Positions 28,293 to 35,883 of a DNA stretch of 64,000 nucleotides are shown one piece after another. The DNA comes from Segniliparus sp051660745 (GTDB lineage Bacteria > Actinomycetota > Actinomycetes > Mycobacteriales > Mycobacteriaceae): positions 7,112 to 71,111 of the forward strand of contig NZ_JBOFQF010000023.1 of NCBI RefSeq assembly GCF_051660745.1. Direction: 5' to 3'. The translations under genes were made by a program, and so were the position numbers. The first letter of the stretch is position 1; each line of letters opens with the position of its first letter. Under the pieces are notes generated by a model, which did no database searches, had not been told where the DNA came from, and saw only the letters and a program-made list of their open reading frames with translations.

Positions 28293-29555
28293 CTAGCCCA
28301 ACGCGACGAGCTGCCCGCCGAGGACGAACACGAGCTGGCCGCCAGGGGCGACCGAGATCCCCGGCGAGGGGCCGGGCGGCAGGCCGGGCAGCTCGGTCGT
28401 CGAGCGGGTCGCGCCGGTGCCCGCGTCGAACCGGAGCAGCGCGGAGCCTGCGCCGCCCGCCCCGGCGACCAGGACGAAGCCGTCGTCCGCCCCGGCGAAG
28501 GTGGCTGGCGAGAGGCAGCGCACGTCGTCGCGCTTCCAGAGCTGCCCCTTGTCCGAGTACGCGGCGAGCCCCGCCTGCGCGCCCGGGTCGGAGCCCGCGC
28601 CGACGACGACGGCCCCGCTCGGGGCCTCGGCCAGCACGCCTGCCCCGCCCCGCCCGGTCGGCGCGCTCCACAGCGCCGCCCCGTTGTCCAGCCTGCGCGC
28701 CGAGACGAAGCCCGCGCCGTCGGTCGCGACGACGGCGCTGCCGTCGGCGCTGATCACCGGCATGCCCAGCGGGCCGGGGTGCTCGGCCGTCGCCCGCCAG
28801 TCCACCCAGAGGGTTTTGTCCCCCGCGTTGTAGCGCAGCCCGACGAGCTGCGCCGCCGCCGCGCCCGGCGGCCAGAAGCTCAGCACGATCCTGCCCGAGC
28901 GGGCGTCGTAGGCGGCGGGGGAGGCGACCGGGCAGCTCGGGCCGTGCGCCGCGCAGTCGGCGAGGCCCTGCGCCGCGTCCGCCCGGTTCTGGACCGGGAC
29001 CAGCTCGATGGGCGCGCTCACCGTCCGCCCGTTCACGGCGTCGAGGACTTCGACCTGCCCGAGGTGGGTGACGACGAGCAGGTTCCCGTCCCCGGTGAAC
29101 CCGGAGCCGACCGGCGACCCCAGGACCGGGTCGCTCCACTTCACCGAGTCGTTCTGGGCGAGGGCCGCGATGCTCCCGGCCTGCCCGAGGTAGACGGTGT
29201 CGAATTGGTCCGCCAGCGGGGTCGACAGCTCCACGCCGAGGTAGCGCCGCAGGCACCAGCGCTTGCGCCCGTCCGCGACGTCGAAGGAGAACGTGTTGCA
29301 GCCGGACCCGGTGAGCGCGGTGGCGCCGACGAAGCCTCGGGAGGAGACCGACGGCTGGGCGTAGCCCTGCCCGAGCAGCGGCCTCGACCAGAGCACGGCG
29401 AGCTTGCCCGGCGGCGTTTGGCCCACGCGCCCGGAGTTGTGGCTGTCCGCGCGGGCTCCCGGCCAGCCAGCGGAATAGGCCCGGAGCACCCACGAGTCGT
29501 CCTGGCACGCGGCCAACCCGCCCGCGAGCAACAGCAAAACAAGAATCCGGCGCAT
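28293..29555 (-). CDS. PQQ-like beta-propeller lipoprotein
   Basis: A 420-aa exported protein. A signal peptide ends in the lipobox LAAC (Cys about residue 17). The rest is a run of blade-like repeats (examples: SVSSRGFVGATAL, TGDGNLLVVTH, ISADGSAVVATD, APSGAVVVG), as in PQQ-enzyme-like propellers, without catalytic residues I can assign. It may bind a ligand or act as a scaffold at the membrane. The open frame runs further upstream, but the signal peptide and a -10 box place the start at 29555. Confidence 0.8.
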   Translation of the reverse strand: MRRILVLLLLAGGLAACQDDSWVLRAYSAGWPGARADSHNSGRVGQTPPGKLAVLWSRPLLGQGYAQPSVSSRGFVGATALTGSGCNTFSFDVADGRKRWCLRRYLGVELSTPLADQFDTVYLGQAGSIAALAQNDSVKWSDPVLGSPVGSGFTGDGNLLVVTHLGQVEVLDAVNGRTVSAPIELVPVQNRADAAQGLADCAAHGPSCPVASPAAYDARSGRIVLSFWPPGAAAAQLVGLRYNAGDKTLWVDWRATAEHPGPLGMPVISADGSAVVATDGAGFVSARRLDNGAALWSAPTGRGGAGVLAEAPSGAVVVGAGSDPGAQAGLAAYSDKGQLWKRDDVRCLSPATFAGADDGFVLVAGAGGAGSALLRFDAGTGATRSTTELPGLPPGPSPGISVAPGGQLVFVLGGQLVALG

Positions 29556-29562
29556 CGTGTCG

Positions 29563-29568
29563 AGCTTA
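29563..29568 (-). promoter_or_regulatory. -10 box TAAGCT (minus strand) of the propeller lipoprotein gene
   Basis: On the minus strand TAAGCT is followed by 7 nt and ATG 29555, close to the leaderless spacing seen elsewhere. Confidence 0.45.
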
Positions 29569-29611
29569 CTGGCCCTGCTGCCTTGGATCTCATCCGCCAG
29601 AAACAGCAGGG

Positions 29612-30676
29612 TCACTCCCATGCTGTCGCGACATGCGCCGCCAGCGCGCGCAGCTGCGTCTCGGCCTCCGAGATCGCGAGCTCGACCGAGCCCGCGAACT
29701 CGCTCACCGAGTACGCGGCGGCGAGGCCGGCGGCGGCGGTCTGCTCGGGGGAGAGCCGCACCTGTCCCGCGAGCGCGAGCGCCCGCGCCCCGGCCCGCGC
29801 GGCCGCTTTCGCGAGGGCGGAGACGACTTTGCCGTGCGCCGACTGGTCGTCGAGCCTGCCTTCGCCGGTGATCACCAGGTCGGCGCCCGCGAGGAGCGCG
29901 ACCTGGCCGGTCCGCTCGGCCACCAGCTCCGCCCCCGAGCGCCGCGAGCCGCCCAACGCGAACAACGCGGCCCCGAGACCGCCCGCCGCCCCCGCGCCGG
30001 GCAGGGCGGCCACATCCCGTTTGACCACGCGTTGGAACTCGGCCGCCGCCGAGGACAGCCGCGCCTCCAACGCCCTCACGGTCGCGGCGTCGGCCCCTTT
30101 CTGCGGGCCGAACACCCGCGCCGCCCCGGACGGCCCCAGAAGGGGGTGCTCCACGTCGGTCGCGGCGATCAGCTTCACCCCGGCGAGCAATGCCGGGGCC
30201 TGCGCCAGCCCGCCGAGGACGGCGAGCATCCCGGCTCCGGCGTCGGTGCAGGCCGAGCCGCCGAGGCCGACGACGATGGTCGTCGCGCCGTAGTCGAGCG
30301 CGTCCACGATCAGTTGGCCGACGCCCCGGCTGTGCGCGGCGAGCGCGGTCTCGGGGGTCGGGGGGCCGTCGAGGAGGTGCAGGCCGCAGGCCTGCGCGCA
30401 TTCCAGATAGGCGACCAGGTGGTCGGCGTCGCCGACCGCGTCGATCAGCCAGTGGGCTTTCACCGGGGCTTCGAGCGGGCCTTGCACGAACGTGGTCTTG
30501 CGCGAGCCGAACCGCGTGGCGAGCACGTCCACAAAGCCGGGGCCGCCGTCGGACTGCGGCAGGAGGACGAGCTGGTCCGCCGGGCGGGCGGAGCGCCAGC
30601 CCTCGGCGATGGCCTCCGCGGCCTCGGGCGCGGAGAGCGTTCCGCCGAAGGAGTCCGGAGCGATGACGACTCGCAT
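29612..30676 (-). CDS. Glycerate kinase (GarK/GlxK family)
   Basis: Phosphorylates D-glycerate, normally to 2-phosphoglycerate in this family. The 354-aa protein shows the typical start VVIAPDSFGGTLSA, then LPQSDGGPG, VGLGGSACTDAGAGML, ATDVEHPLLGPSGAA, FGPQKGA and ITGEGRLDDQSAHGK. It heads a minus-strand group with the propeller lipoprotein and the amidohydrolase, but the lipoprotein gene has its own promoter-like box, so a joint pathway is uncertain. Confidence 0.93.
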   Translation of the reverse strand: MRVVIAPDSFGGTLSAPEAAEAIAEGWRSARPADQLVLLPQSDGGPGFVDVLATRFGSRKTTFVQGPLEAPVKAHWLIDAVGDADHLVAYLECAQACGLHLLDGPPTPETALAAHSRGVGQLIVDALDYGATTIVVGLGGSACTDAGAGMLAVLGGLAQAPALLAGVKLIAATDVEHPLLGPSGAARVFGPQKGADAATVRALEARLSSAAAEFQRVVKRDVAALPGAGAAGGLGAALFALGGSRRSGAELVAERTGQVALLAGADLVITGEGRLDDQSAHGKVVSALAKAAARAGARALALAGQVRLSPEQTAAAGLAAAYSVSEFAGSVELAISEAETQLRALAAHVATAWE

Positions 30677-30682
30677 TTCCGG

Positions 30683-30688
30683 AGTCTA
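30683..30688 (-). promoter_or_regulatory. -10 box TAGACT (minus strand) of the glycerate kinase gene
   Basis: TAGACT, then 6 nt, then ATG 30676, on the minus strand. Confidence 0.5.
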
Positions 30689-30778
30689 CATTCCCGCTTC
30701 CGGCAGGTGATCTTCCGTGCTGGAGTTTCCCGGCCAAGTGGAGCGGGGACCGCGCTTTGCTTTACTCTTTTTCCCGAT

Positions 30779-31525
30779 ATGACGAGCATGTGGAACGCAC
30801 CGCTCCGCGAGCGCTGGCGCGGCGAGCGGCTTCGGGATCCGAAGCAGGCGAAATTTCTGACTCTGGCCTCGCTGCGCTGGGTGCTGCGCAACCGCGCCTA
30901 CACGCCCTGGTACCTGGTGCGCTACGCGCGGTTCGCGAAGTTCAAGCTCCTGAACCCGCATGTGGTCACCAGGGGGATGGTCTTCCTGGGCAAGGGCGTG
31001 GAGATCCACGCGACCCCCGGCCTCGCGCGCCTGGAGATCGGCAGATGGGTGCACATCGGGGACGGCAACGCCATCCGCGCGCACGACGGGTCGCTCAAGA
31101 TCGGGGACAAGGCGGTCTTCGGCAAGGACAACGTCGTGAACTGCTATCTCGACATCGAGCTCGGCGGTTCGGTGCTGGTGGCGGACTGGTGCTACATCTG
31201 CGACTTCGACCATGTCATCGACGACATCACGGTCCCGATCAAAGACCAGGGCATCGTCAAGGGCCCGGTGCGGATCGGCCCGGACACCTGGATCGCGACC
31301 AAGGTCAGCGTGCTGCGGGGCACCATCGTCGGACGGGGCTGCGTGCTCGGGGCGCACGCCGTGGTCAAGGGCGAGATCCCCGATTTCGCCATCGCGGTCG
31401 GGGCCCCTGCCAAAGTGGTGAAGAACCGCAAGGAAGCCTGGGAGGCCCGAACCGCCGAGCGCGAGGCGCTGGCGAAGGCGCTGGCCGATATCGAGCGGAA
31501 GAAATCGAGCGGCTCGAACAGCTAG
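30779..31525 (+). CDS. Left-handed beta-helix acyltransferase (Rv3034c type)
   Basis: A 248-aa protein of the hexapeptide-repeat acyltransferase superfamily. An N-terminal helical part (LRWVLRNRAYTPWYLVRY) is followed by hexapeptide turns (IGRWVHIGDGNAI, IGDKAVFGKDN, VRIGPDTWIATKVSVL) and the typical end AVGAPAKVVKNR. The His in CDFDHVIDD is the likely catalytic base. The mycobacterial homologue is thought to be a sugar O-acyltransferase, without firm substrate evidence. Its stop shares CTAG with the stop of the convergent HTH gene. Confidence 0.85.
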   Translation: MTSMWNAPLRERWRGERLRDPKQAKFLTLASLRWVLRNRAYTPWYLVRYARFAKFKLLNPHVVTRGMVFLGKGVEIHATPGLARLEIGRWVHIGDGNAIRAHDGSLKIGDKAVFGKDNVVNCYLDIELGGSVLVADWCYICDFDHVIDDITVPIKDQGIVKGPVRIGPDTWIATKVSVLRGTIVGRGCVLGAHAVVKGEIPDFAIAVGAPAKVVKNRKEAWEARTAEREALAKALADIERKKSSGSNS

Positions 31526-31977
31526 GCCGGGGCGCCGGCAGGTCGGTCCCGCGCCCGTTGCCACGCGGCCGATATTTCCGTGACGCTCACGCCCAGCAGC
31601 GGCGCGAGCGTTTCCGCTCGTTCAGAGCTGAGGGGGGTGCTGCCTCGCTCGAGGGTCGAAAGCGTCGTCGTGCTGATCCCCGCTGCTTTCGCAAGCTGGG
31701 GTTGGGTGAATCCGGCGAGCACACGCAGATCGACCAGGGTGCGTTCTTCGGCGCGGACGACGACAACTGCGCTCACGGGGGTCTCAAGCACATTCAGGGC
31801 GGCGACGAGTTTATCTATATTCGGTTTGACCTCGCCGGTCTGCCATTTGCGTAGCGTTGACTCGCTGACACCGGAGAGCCGGCTGAGGTCGTGGTTGCTG
31901 ATGCCTTTGCGTTTGAAGCTGAGGCGGGCTTTTGTGAAGCGGTGGCGGTTGAAGCCGCGCAGTACGCGACGGCTCAC
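31522..31977 (-). CDS. Transcriptional regulator with two XRE-type HTH domains
   Basis: A 151-aa protein with two helix-turn-helix units in tandem. The first is at about residues 20-65 (ISNHDLSRLSGVSESTLRKW), the second at about 85-130 (TQPQLAKAAGISTTTLSTLERG). There is no sensor or enzymatic domain. It is divergent from the T7SS-substrate operon starting at 32202 and could control it through the 224-bp intergenic region. It marks the left edge of the accessory region. Confidence 0.85.
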   Translation of the reverse strand: MSRRVLRGFNRHRFTKARLSFKRKGISNHDLSRLSGVSESTLRKWQTGEVKPNIDKLVAALNVLETPVSAVVVVRAEERTLVDLRVLAGFTQPQLAKAAGISTTTLSTLERGSTPLSSERAETLAPLLGVSVTEISAAWQRARDRPAGAPA

Positions 31978-32201
31978 ACGTCGCCGTTCTGCCGGTCCGA
32001 TCCCATACGCCCATGCTCCGGGCGCAAACGCTGAGCGTCATTATGACTCGAAATAGTTTACCGATCCAAATGAGTGAAGAAAGGTTGCGTGATCCCGGTT
32101 CTAGGCGTAGATTCCGCATAACACGCGGTATGACCGGGTACCGCGAGACACTGGAGGAGCCGAACGCATGGACCGCATCGCCTGGCGCGGGGTGAGCGAC
32201 C

Positions 32202-32633
32202 GTGCCTAGCTATGAGCAGTATCTAGCGCGGGGCTACAGCCAGGCTGTGGCCGAGCAGCTGGCGGAGCAGGACGAGGCGGACCTGGCGCAGAGGGCGGTG
32301 GAGATGAACGCGCGCATAGCGCCGCCTCCGCCGCCGTCGAACCCCGCGTTCTGGTTCGAGGACTCGAAGCCTCCCGCTCGGCCGGATAGGGTCGCGGAGG
32401 GGACGGGGCGGTTCGCGGACTTGGACCGGATGGCCGAGACGGAGAGGAACGATGAGGCGCTGATCGAGCAGCGGGTGACGGCGTACCGTGAGAGCCTGCC
32501 CCCAGTGGAGCCGAACGACACGGTGGAGCACGGCGGCTTGAAGATCGCCGTGTATCTGGACGGCAAGGCCCGTGAGGTGAACCGCCGCGAGGCCGAGGTC
32601 GAGAAGATCCAAGAGGGAGGACGCAGAAAATGA
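32202..32633 (+). CDS. Hypothetical protein, first gene of the native T7SS-substrate operon
   Basis: A 143-aa acidic, mostly helical protein with a proline run (IAPPPPPSNPAFWF) at about residues 47-60. I recognise no domain. Similar small helical proteins open T7SS-substrate operons in related actinobacteria, where some act as chaperone-like partners; that role is only inferred from place. GTG 32202 is the likely start. The end overlaps the next gene by ATGA (32630-32633). The 224 bp upstream hold a possible 13-residue leader ORF at 32168 and no other clear signal. Confidence 0.65.
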   Translation: MPSYEQYLARGYSQAVAEQLAEQDEADLAQRAVEMNARIAPPPPPSNPAFWFEDSKPPARPDRVAEGTGRFADLDRMAETERNDEALIEQRVTAYRESLPPVEPNDTVEHGGLKIAVYLDGKAREVNRREAEVEKIQEGGRRK

Positions 32634-32923
32634 GGCTGGACGTCGAGAAGACCAGGCAGGCCGGTCGGGAGGTGCTGACGGCGAAGGACGAACTCCAGGG
32701 CGACGACACTCCGGCTTCGCTGCGAACAGCGGCGGACGGTATGAAAGGTCTCGCGCTGCAAGACGCGTTGAACGCGTGCGCGGAGGGCTACGAGGGGTTC
32801 AAGACGCGGTTCGGGGACGAGCTGGACTACATCGGGCATTCGGTGATCGCCGCCGCCGACGGCGTGGAGATGACCGACGAGGCCGCGAAAGCCTCTATCG
32901 AGAAGCTGGACATCCCCGGGTGA
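32630..32923 (+). CDS. WXG100-like small helical protein (T7SS substrate type)
   Basis: A 97-aa protein, the size of EsxA/WXG100 proteins, predicted as two long helices. It has no literal WXG, so assignment rests on size, helicity and neighbourhood. It starts with ATGA overlap and ends with GTGA overlap to the DUF1023 hydrolase gene, so the three are translated as one unit. Heterodimer formation with the hydrolase N-terminal domain would fit the family pattern. Confidence 0.6.
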   Translation: MRLDVEKTRQAGREVLTAKDELQGDDTPASLRTAADGMKGLALQDALNACAEGYEGFKTRFGDELDYIGHSVIAAADGVEMTDEAAKASIEKLDIPG

Positions 32924-34065
32924 GCGGGCCGTTGACCCGAGCCCTGCTGGACGCGCTCAACCCCGCCGTCTTGGGGGAGCTGGCGCAGGCGATGCGGACG
33001 AAGGCGCAGAAGTACGAGCCGGAGCAGTCCCAGTTCCCGCGCCGCTTGCGCTTTCCCGGCGGTGGTGAGGAGTTCACCGGGCGAGCCTCGGACGCGCTCC
33101 AACAGCGCGCGGGGCTGGTCGGTCGCACCTACGGGGACACCACGCACATTCTCGGCAACGCCGCTGGCCAATTGGACCAGGCGCAAGGCTTCATCGCCGA
33201 CAGCAGGAAAACGGCGCGCGACTTCATCCAGGGTGTTGAGGACAAAGACGTCACCCTCGGAACGAACGACGGGAAGATGTGGAACTGCGGCAAGCCGTTC
33301 CAGGTCGCGGACGACTTCGCCGTGACCGTGAAACCGGGATCTGTCCCGTCGGGAGCGCCGTACCAGATCGGGCAGCTCGTGCAGATGATGGCCGACACGT
33401 TCGCCGAGGATGTCAAACGCCTCGTGGCGCAGCTCGAAGACCTCGGCACCACGTGGGCGGGGAAGATCAAAGATGCTTTGGACCTCTCCAAGCTCGCGTT
33501 GAACCCGAAGGGGCAGCCCTACGCCCCGTACGATCCGCGCAAGAACGCGCACGAGCTGGCCAAGGCCATCGCGGACGGTGTCAGGGACGTCCCGTCCGAC
33601 CCGAGGGAGCTCAAAAACCTCTGGGACCAGCTCAGTGAGACCGAGAAGAACGAGATCTACGCCCGCCACCACGACATCGGCAACCACAACGGCATCCCCT
33701 TCGACCCCGAAGACCATCGTGGTCGCGACTACTACAATCGCAAGAACCTGAAAGACATCATCGAGCAGAAGCAACGCGAATGGGACGCGCTGCGTCTGAG
33801 CCAGCCCATGGTTCCCATCGGAATGGGCCAAGGCGAGCAGTATGAGAAAGACTGGGCGGCCTGGCAAGAGAAATGCAAAACCGTCCAGCACGAACTGGAC
33901 GGGTACAGGAACGTCCAAGCGACCCTTGACCGGAGCCTCGACCCGAAGACCGGGCAGCAGGACCCCAACAAACCGCCGCGCTTCCTCGGCCTCCTGGACG
34001 AGAAGGGGCATGCCGCGCTCTCGGTCGGCAACCCGGACCTCGCGTCCAACCTCGTTACTGCTTAA
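32920..34065 (+). pseudogene. N-terminal part of a DUF1023 alpha/beta-hydrolase T7SS substrate, interrupted by the integrative element
   Basis: Starts at GTG 32920 (GTGA overlap). The first ~300 residues are helical, with a WXG-like N-terminal domain (residues 1-120). They are followed by the beginning of a DUF1023 domain reading RFLGLLDEKGHAALSVGNPDLASNLVT. After Thr380 the frame ends within two codons because the element starts. The missing continuation, beginning FVPGTGQDM, lies at 54381-55071. Joining 32920-34058 to 54381-55071 gives 1830 nt, 610 codons in one frame. The truncated product lacks the nucleophile serine. Confidence 0.9.
34057..34058 (+). other. attL crossover dinucleotide (AC)
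   Basis: AC here and AC at 54379-54380 are the only shared bases that restore the hydrolase reading frame when joined. A 2-bp core fits serine integrases, and the integrase ATG is 17 bp away. On the other strand the core reads GT. Confidence 0.75.
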
Positions 34066-34068
34066 TAT
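34063..34068 (+). promoter_or_regulatory. -10 box TAATAT of the integrase promoter (left half of a circle-only promoter)
   Basis: TAATAT ends 6 nt before ATG 34075, so the integrase message would be leaderless. In the integrated state the -35 position (34040-34045) reads TCGCGT, a poor match. In the excised circle TTGACA (54362-54367) comes to lie exactly 17 bp upstream. Confidence 0.65.
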
Positions 34069-34074
34069 GACCAT
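34064..34074 (+). repeat. Element-end inverted repeat, left copy
   Basis: AATATGACCAT overlaps the integrase -10 box and abuts its start codon. Its exact inverted copy, ATGGTCATATT, is at 54345-54355. In the circle the two are 30 bp apart and flank the integrase promoter, as an operator pair or recombinase-binding arms might. Confidence 0.6.
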
Positions 34075-35505
34075 ATGAGTTCTGATACTCGGGTCGTGAA
34101 GTCCGCAGCGGTGTACGCGCGGATTTCCGCTGATCCGCACGGGCAGGGGTTGGGCGTGCAGCGACAGTTGGAGGACTGCCGGAAGCTGGCCGCGTCGCGC
34201 GGATGGATAGTCGGCCAGGAGTACGTTGACAACGACGTGTCTGCGTACTCAGGCAAGGAGCGACCCGCCTACGCGCAGATGATCTCGGACTTGGAGGCCG
34301 GTTTCCGTGACGCGGTGATCGTCTACAACCTAGACCGCCTACACCGCCGCCCTTCAGAGCTGGAAGAGTTCGTCACGCTGTGCGAGTCCGCAGGGGTGCG
34401 GGATGTCGCGACGGTGACGGCGGACATCGACCTCGGCAACGACGACGGGTTGTTCATGGCGCGGATTTTCGCGGCATTCGCAGCCAAGGAGTCCGGGCGC
34501 AAGTCGGCGCGGATGAAGCGGAAGTGGGAGCAGACCGCCGCTGCCGGACAGCCGGGCGGGTGGGCGAGGGCGTTCGGATACGAGCCGGACATGATCACGG
34601 TTCGCGAGTCGGAGGCCGTGGTGCTGCGCGAGGCCGTGGAGCGGTATATCGCAGGGGAGTCGATCTACTCGCTGGCGAAGTGGTTGAATGAGATAGAGGT
34701 TCCTACTCCAAAAGACGGTCAGTGGAGCGGCAACTCGTTGCGCCAGGTGTTCGTCTCGGGCCGGATCGCGGGGCTTCGGGAGCATCGGGGGCAAGTGGTG
34801 GCCACGGCGGTGTGGGAGCCGATCATCACCGTCGAGCAGCGCGAGCAGGTCTTGGCGAGGCTTGCCGTGCAGCGCAAGCTTGGTCGCCGCACTCCGCGCA
34901 CGCACCTGCTGTCGGGGCTTTTGACGTGCGGGAAGTGCGAAGCACCGCTGTACTCGCACTCACGCGAGACGGTCACATCCGGGGGCAATAAGAAGAGCCG
35001 CCGCTATATCTGCCTCTCCCGTCCCGGCTGGAAAGGGTGCGGGAAGCTGGCCGTGGTGGCGAACCCAGTGGAGGAGCTGATTGTGGAAGCGGTGCTCACC
35101 CGCCTGGACTCCCCTGCGGTGGCAAAGGCAATGGCCGGTCGAGAGAACGAAGACCAAGAAGTCACAGTCTTGTCGGAGAAGCTGGCCGCCGATCAGCGCA
35201 AGCTTGAGGAGTTGGCGGGGCTGTACGCGGATAACGCGCTCACCGCTCGGGAGTGGATCGCAGCGCGCAACCCGATCCAAGCCCGCATCCGGGACACAGA
35301 GCGCCAACTCGCCCACTCCACCGGCAACACGGCGCTGCACGGGTTGGCTGGCAAGGGCGGCGAACTACGAGGCCAATGGGCGGATCTGCCCTTCGAACGC
35401 CGCCACGCCATCGTGAAAGCGGTGCTTGACCACGCCGTCATCGCCCCCGGCAAAGGCGGCTGGGTCTTTGACATCAACCGAGTGCGGCCACGTTGGCGCG
35501 TGTGA
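34075..35505 (+). CDS. int: Large serine recombinase (integrase)
   Basis: Catalyses integration and, with a directionality factor, excision of the element. The 476-aa protein has the N-terminal catalytic domain with nucleophile Ser18 (VYARIS), the RQLEDC block and VYNLDRLHRRP. A recombinase domain (~170-260) follows, then a zinc-ribbon domain with CGKC and a later C...GCG, then a coiled-coil motif (~365-430). The ATG is 17 bp from the crossover. No ribosome binding site exists; the -10 box 6 nt upstream implies a leaderless message. The target is the DUF1023 gene. Confidence 0.96.
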   Translation: MSSDTRVVKSAAVYARISADPHGQGLGVQRQLEDCRKLAASRGWIVGQEYVDNDVSAYSGKERPAYAQMISDLEAGFRDAVIVYNLDRLHRRPSELEEFVTLCESAGVRDVATVTADIDLGNDDGLFMARIFAAFAAKESGRKSARMKRKWEQTAAAGQPGGWARAFGYEPDMITVRESEAVVLREAVERYIAGESIYSLAKWLNEIEVPTPKDGQWSGNSLRQVFVSGRIAGLREHRGQVVATAVWEPIITVEQREQVLARLAVQRKLGRRTPRTHLLSGLLTCGKCEAPLYSHSRETVTSGGNKKSRRYICLSRPGWKGCGKLAVVANPVEELIVEAVLTRLDSPAVAKAMAGRENEDQEVTVLSEKLAADQRKLEELAGLYADNALTAREWIAARNPIQARIRDTERQLAHSTGNTALHGLAGKGGELRGQWADLPFERRHAIVKAVLDHAVIAPGKGGWVFDINRVRPRWRV

Positions 35506-35574
35506 TGGAGCCAGTCATCGCCAGGCAGATACTGCGATAGTTAATCCTCTGTACATCGAAAAAATATTGATTGA

Positions 35575-35603
35575 TTGACGTCTAATCCCGGATGTCCTAT
35601 GGT
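35575..35603 (+). promoter_or_regulatory. Sigma70-type promoter of the HTH/zinc-ribbon nuclease pair
   Basis: TTGACG (35575-35580) and TATGGT (35598-35603) are separated by 17 bp in an AT-rich stretch 43 bp before the HTH gene. AGGAAGGA (35633-35640) is the ribosome binding site. This gives the pair its own promoter, independent of the integrase. Confidence 0.65.
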
Positions 35604-35646
35604 GAAAGCTGCATACATGATCTCGGATTAATAGGAAGGAACGCCC

Positions 35647-35883
35647 ATGCCACGGGGGTATTCTGCGGATTTCCGTTCCAGAGCGGTGGAGCTGGTCCGC
35701 TCAGGAGTGCAGCCATCGACGCAGGTCGCTAAGATTTTCGGCATAGCGCAGAGCACTTTGCGTTCGTGGGTGGCCGCAGACATTGAACGAGAGCAAAGGG
35801 AGCGCACCATTAGCATGGAGCATCATGAGATAACCGATCTTCGCGAGCGGATGCGGGAGATCTCAAAGCTGGTTCTCGGATGA
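35647..35883 (+). CDS. IS3-OrfA-like helix-turn-helix protein
   Basis: A 78-aa protein starting MPRGYSADFRSRAVELVRSG with a HTH_Tnp_1-type domain (GIAQSTLRSWV at residues 36-46) and a short C-terminal coil. It resembles OrfA of IS3-family insertion sequences, but no DDE transposase frame follows. Instead the ATGA at 35880-35883 couples it to a zinc-ribbon nuclease gene in the -1 frame. It may bind DNA as partner or regulator of the nuclease. No insertion-sequence inverted repeats were seen. Confidence 0.75.
   Translation: MPRGYSADFRSRAVELVRSGVQPSTQVAKIFGIAQSTLRSWVAADIEREQRERTISMEHHEITDLRERMREISKLVLG

Noticed and set aside
35647..35883. Intact IS3-family insertion sequence
   Set aside because: No DDE OrfB frame, no terminal inverted repeats and no target duplication were found.
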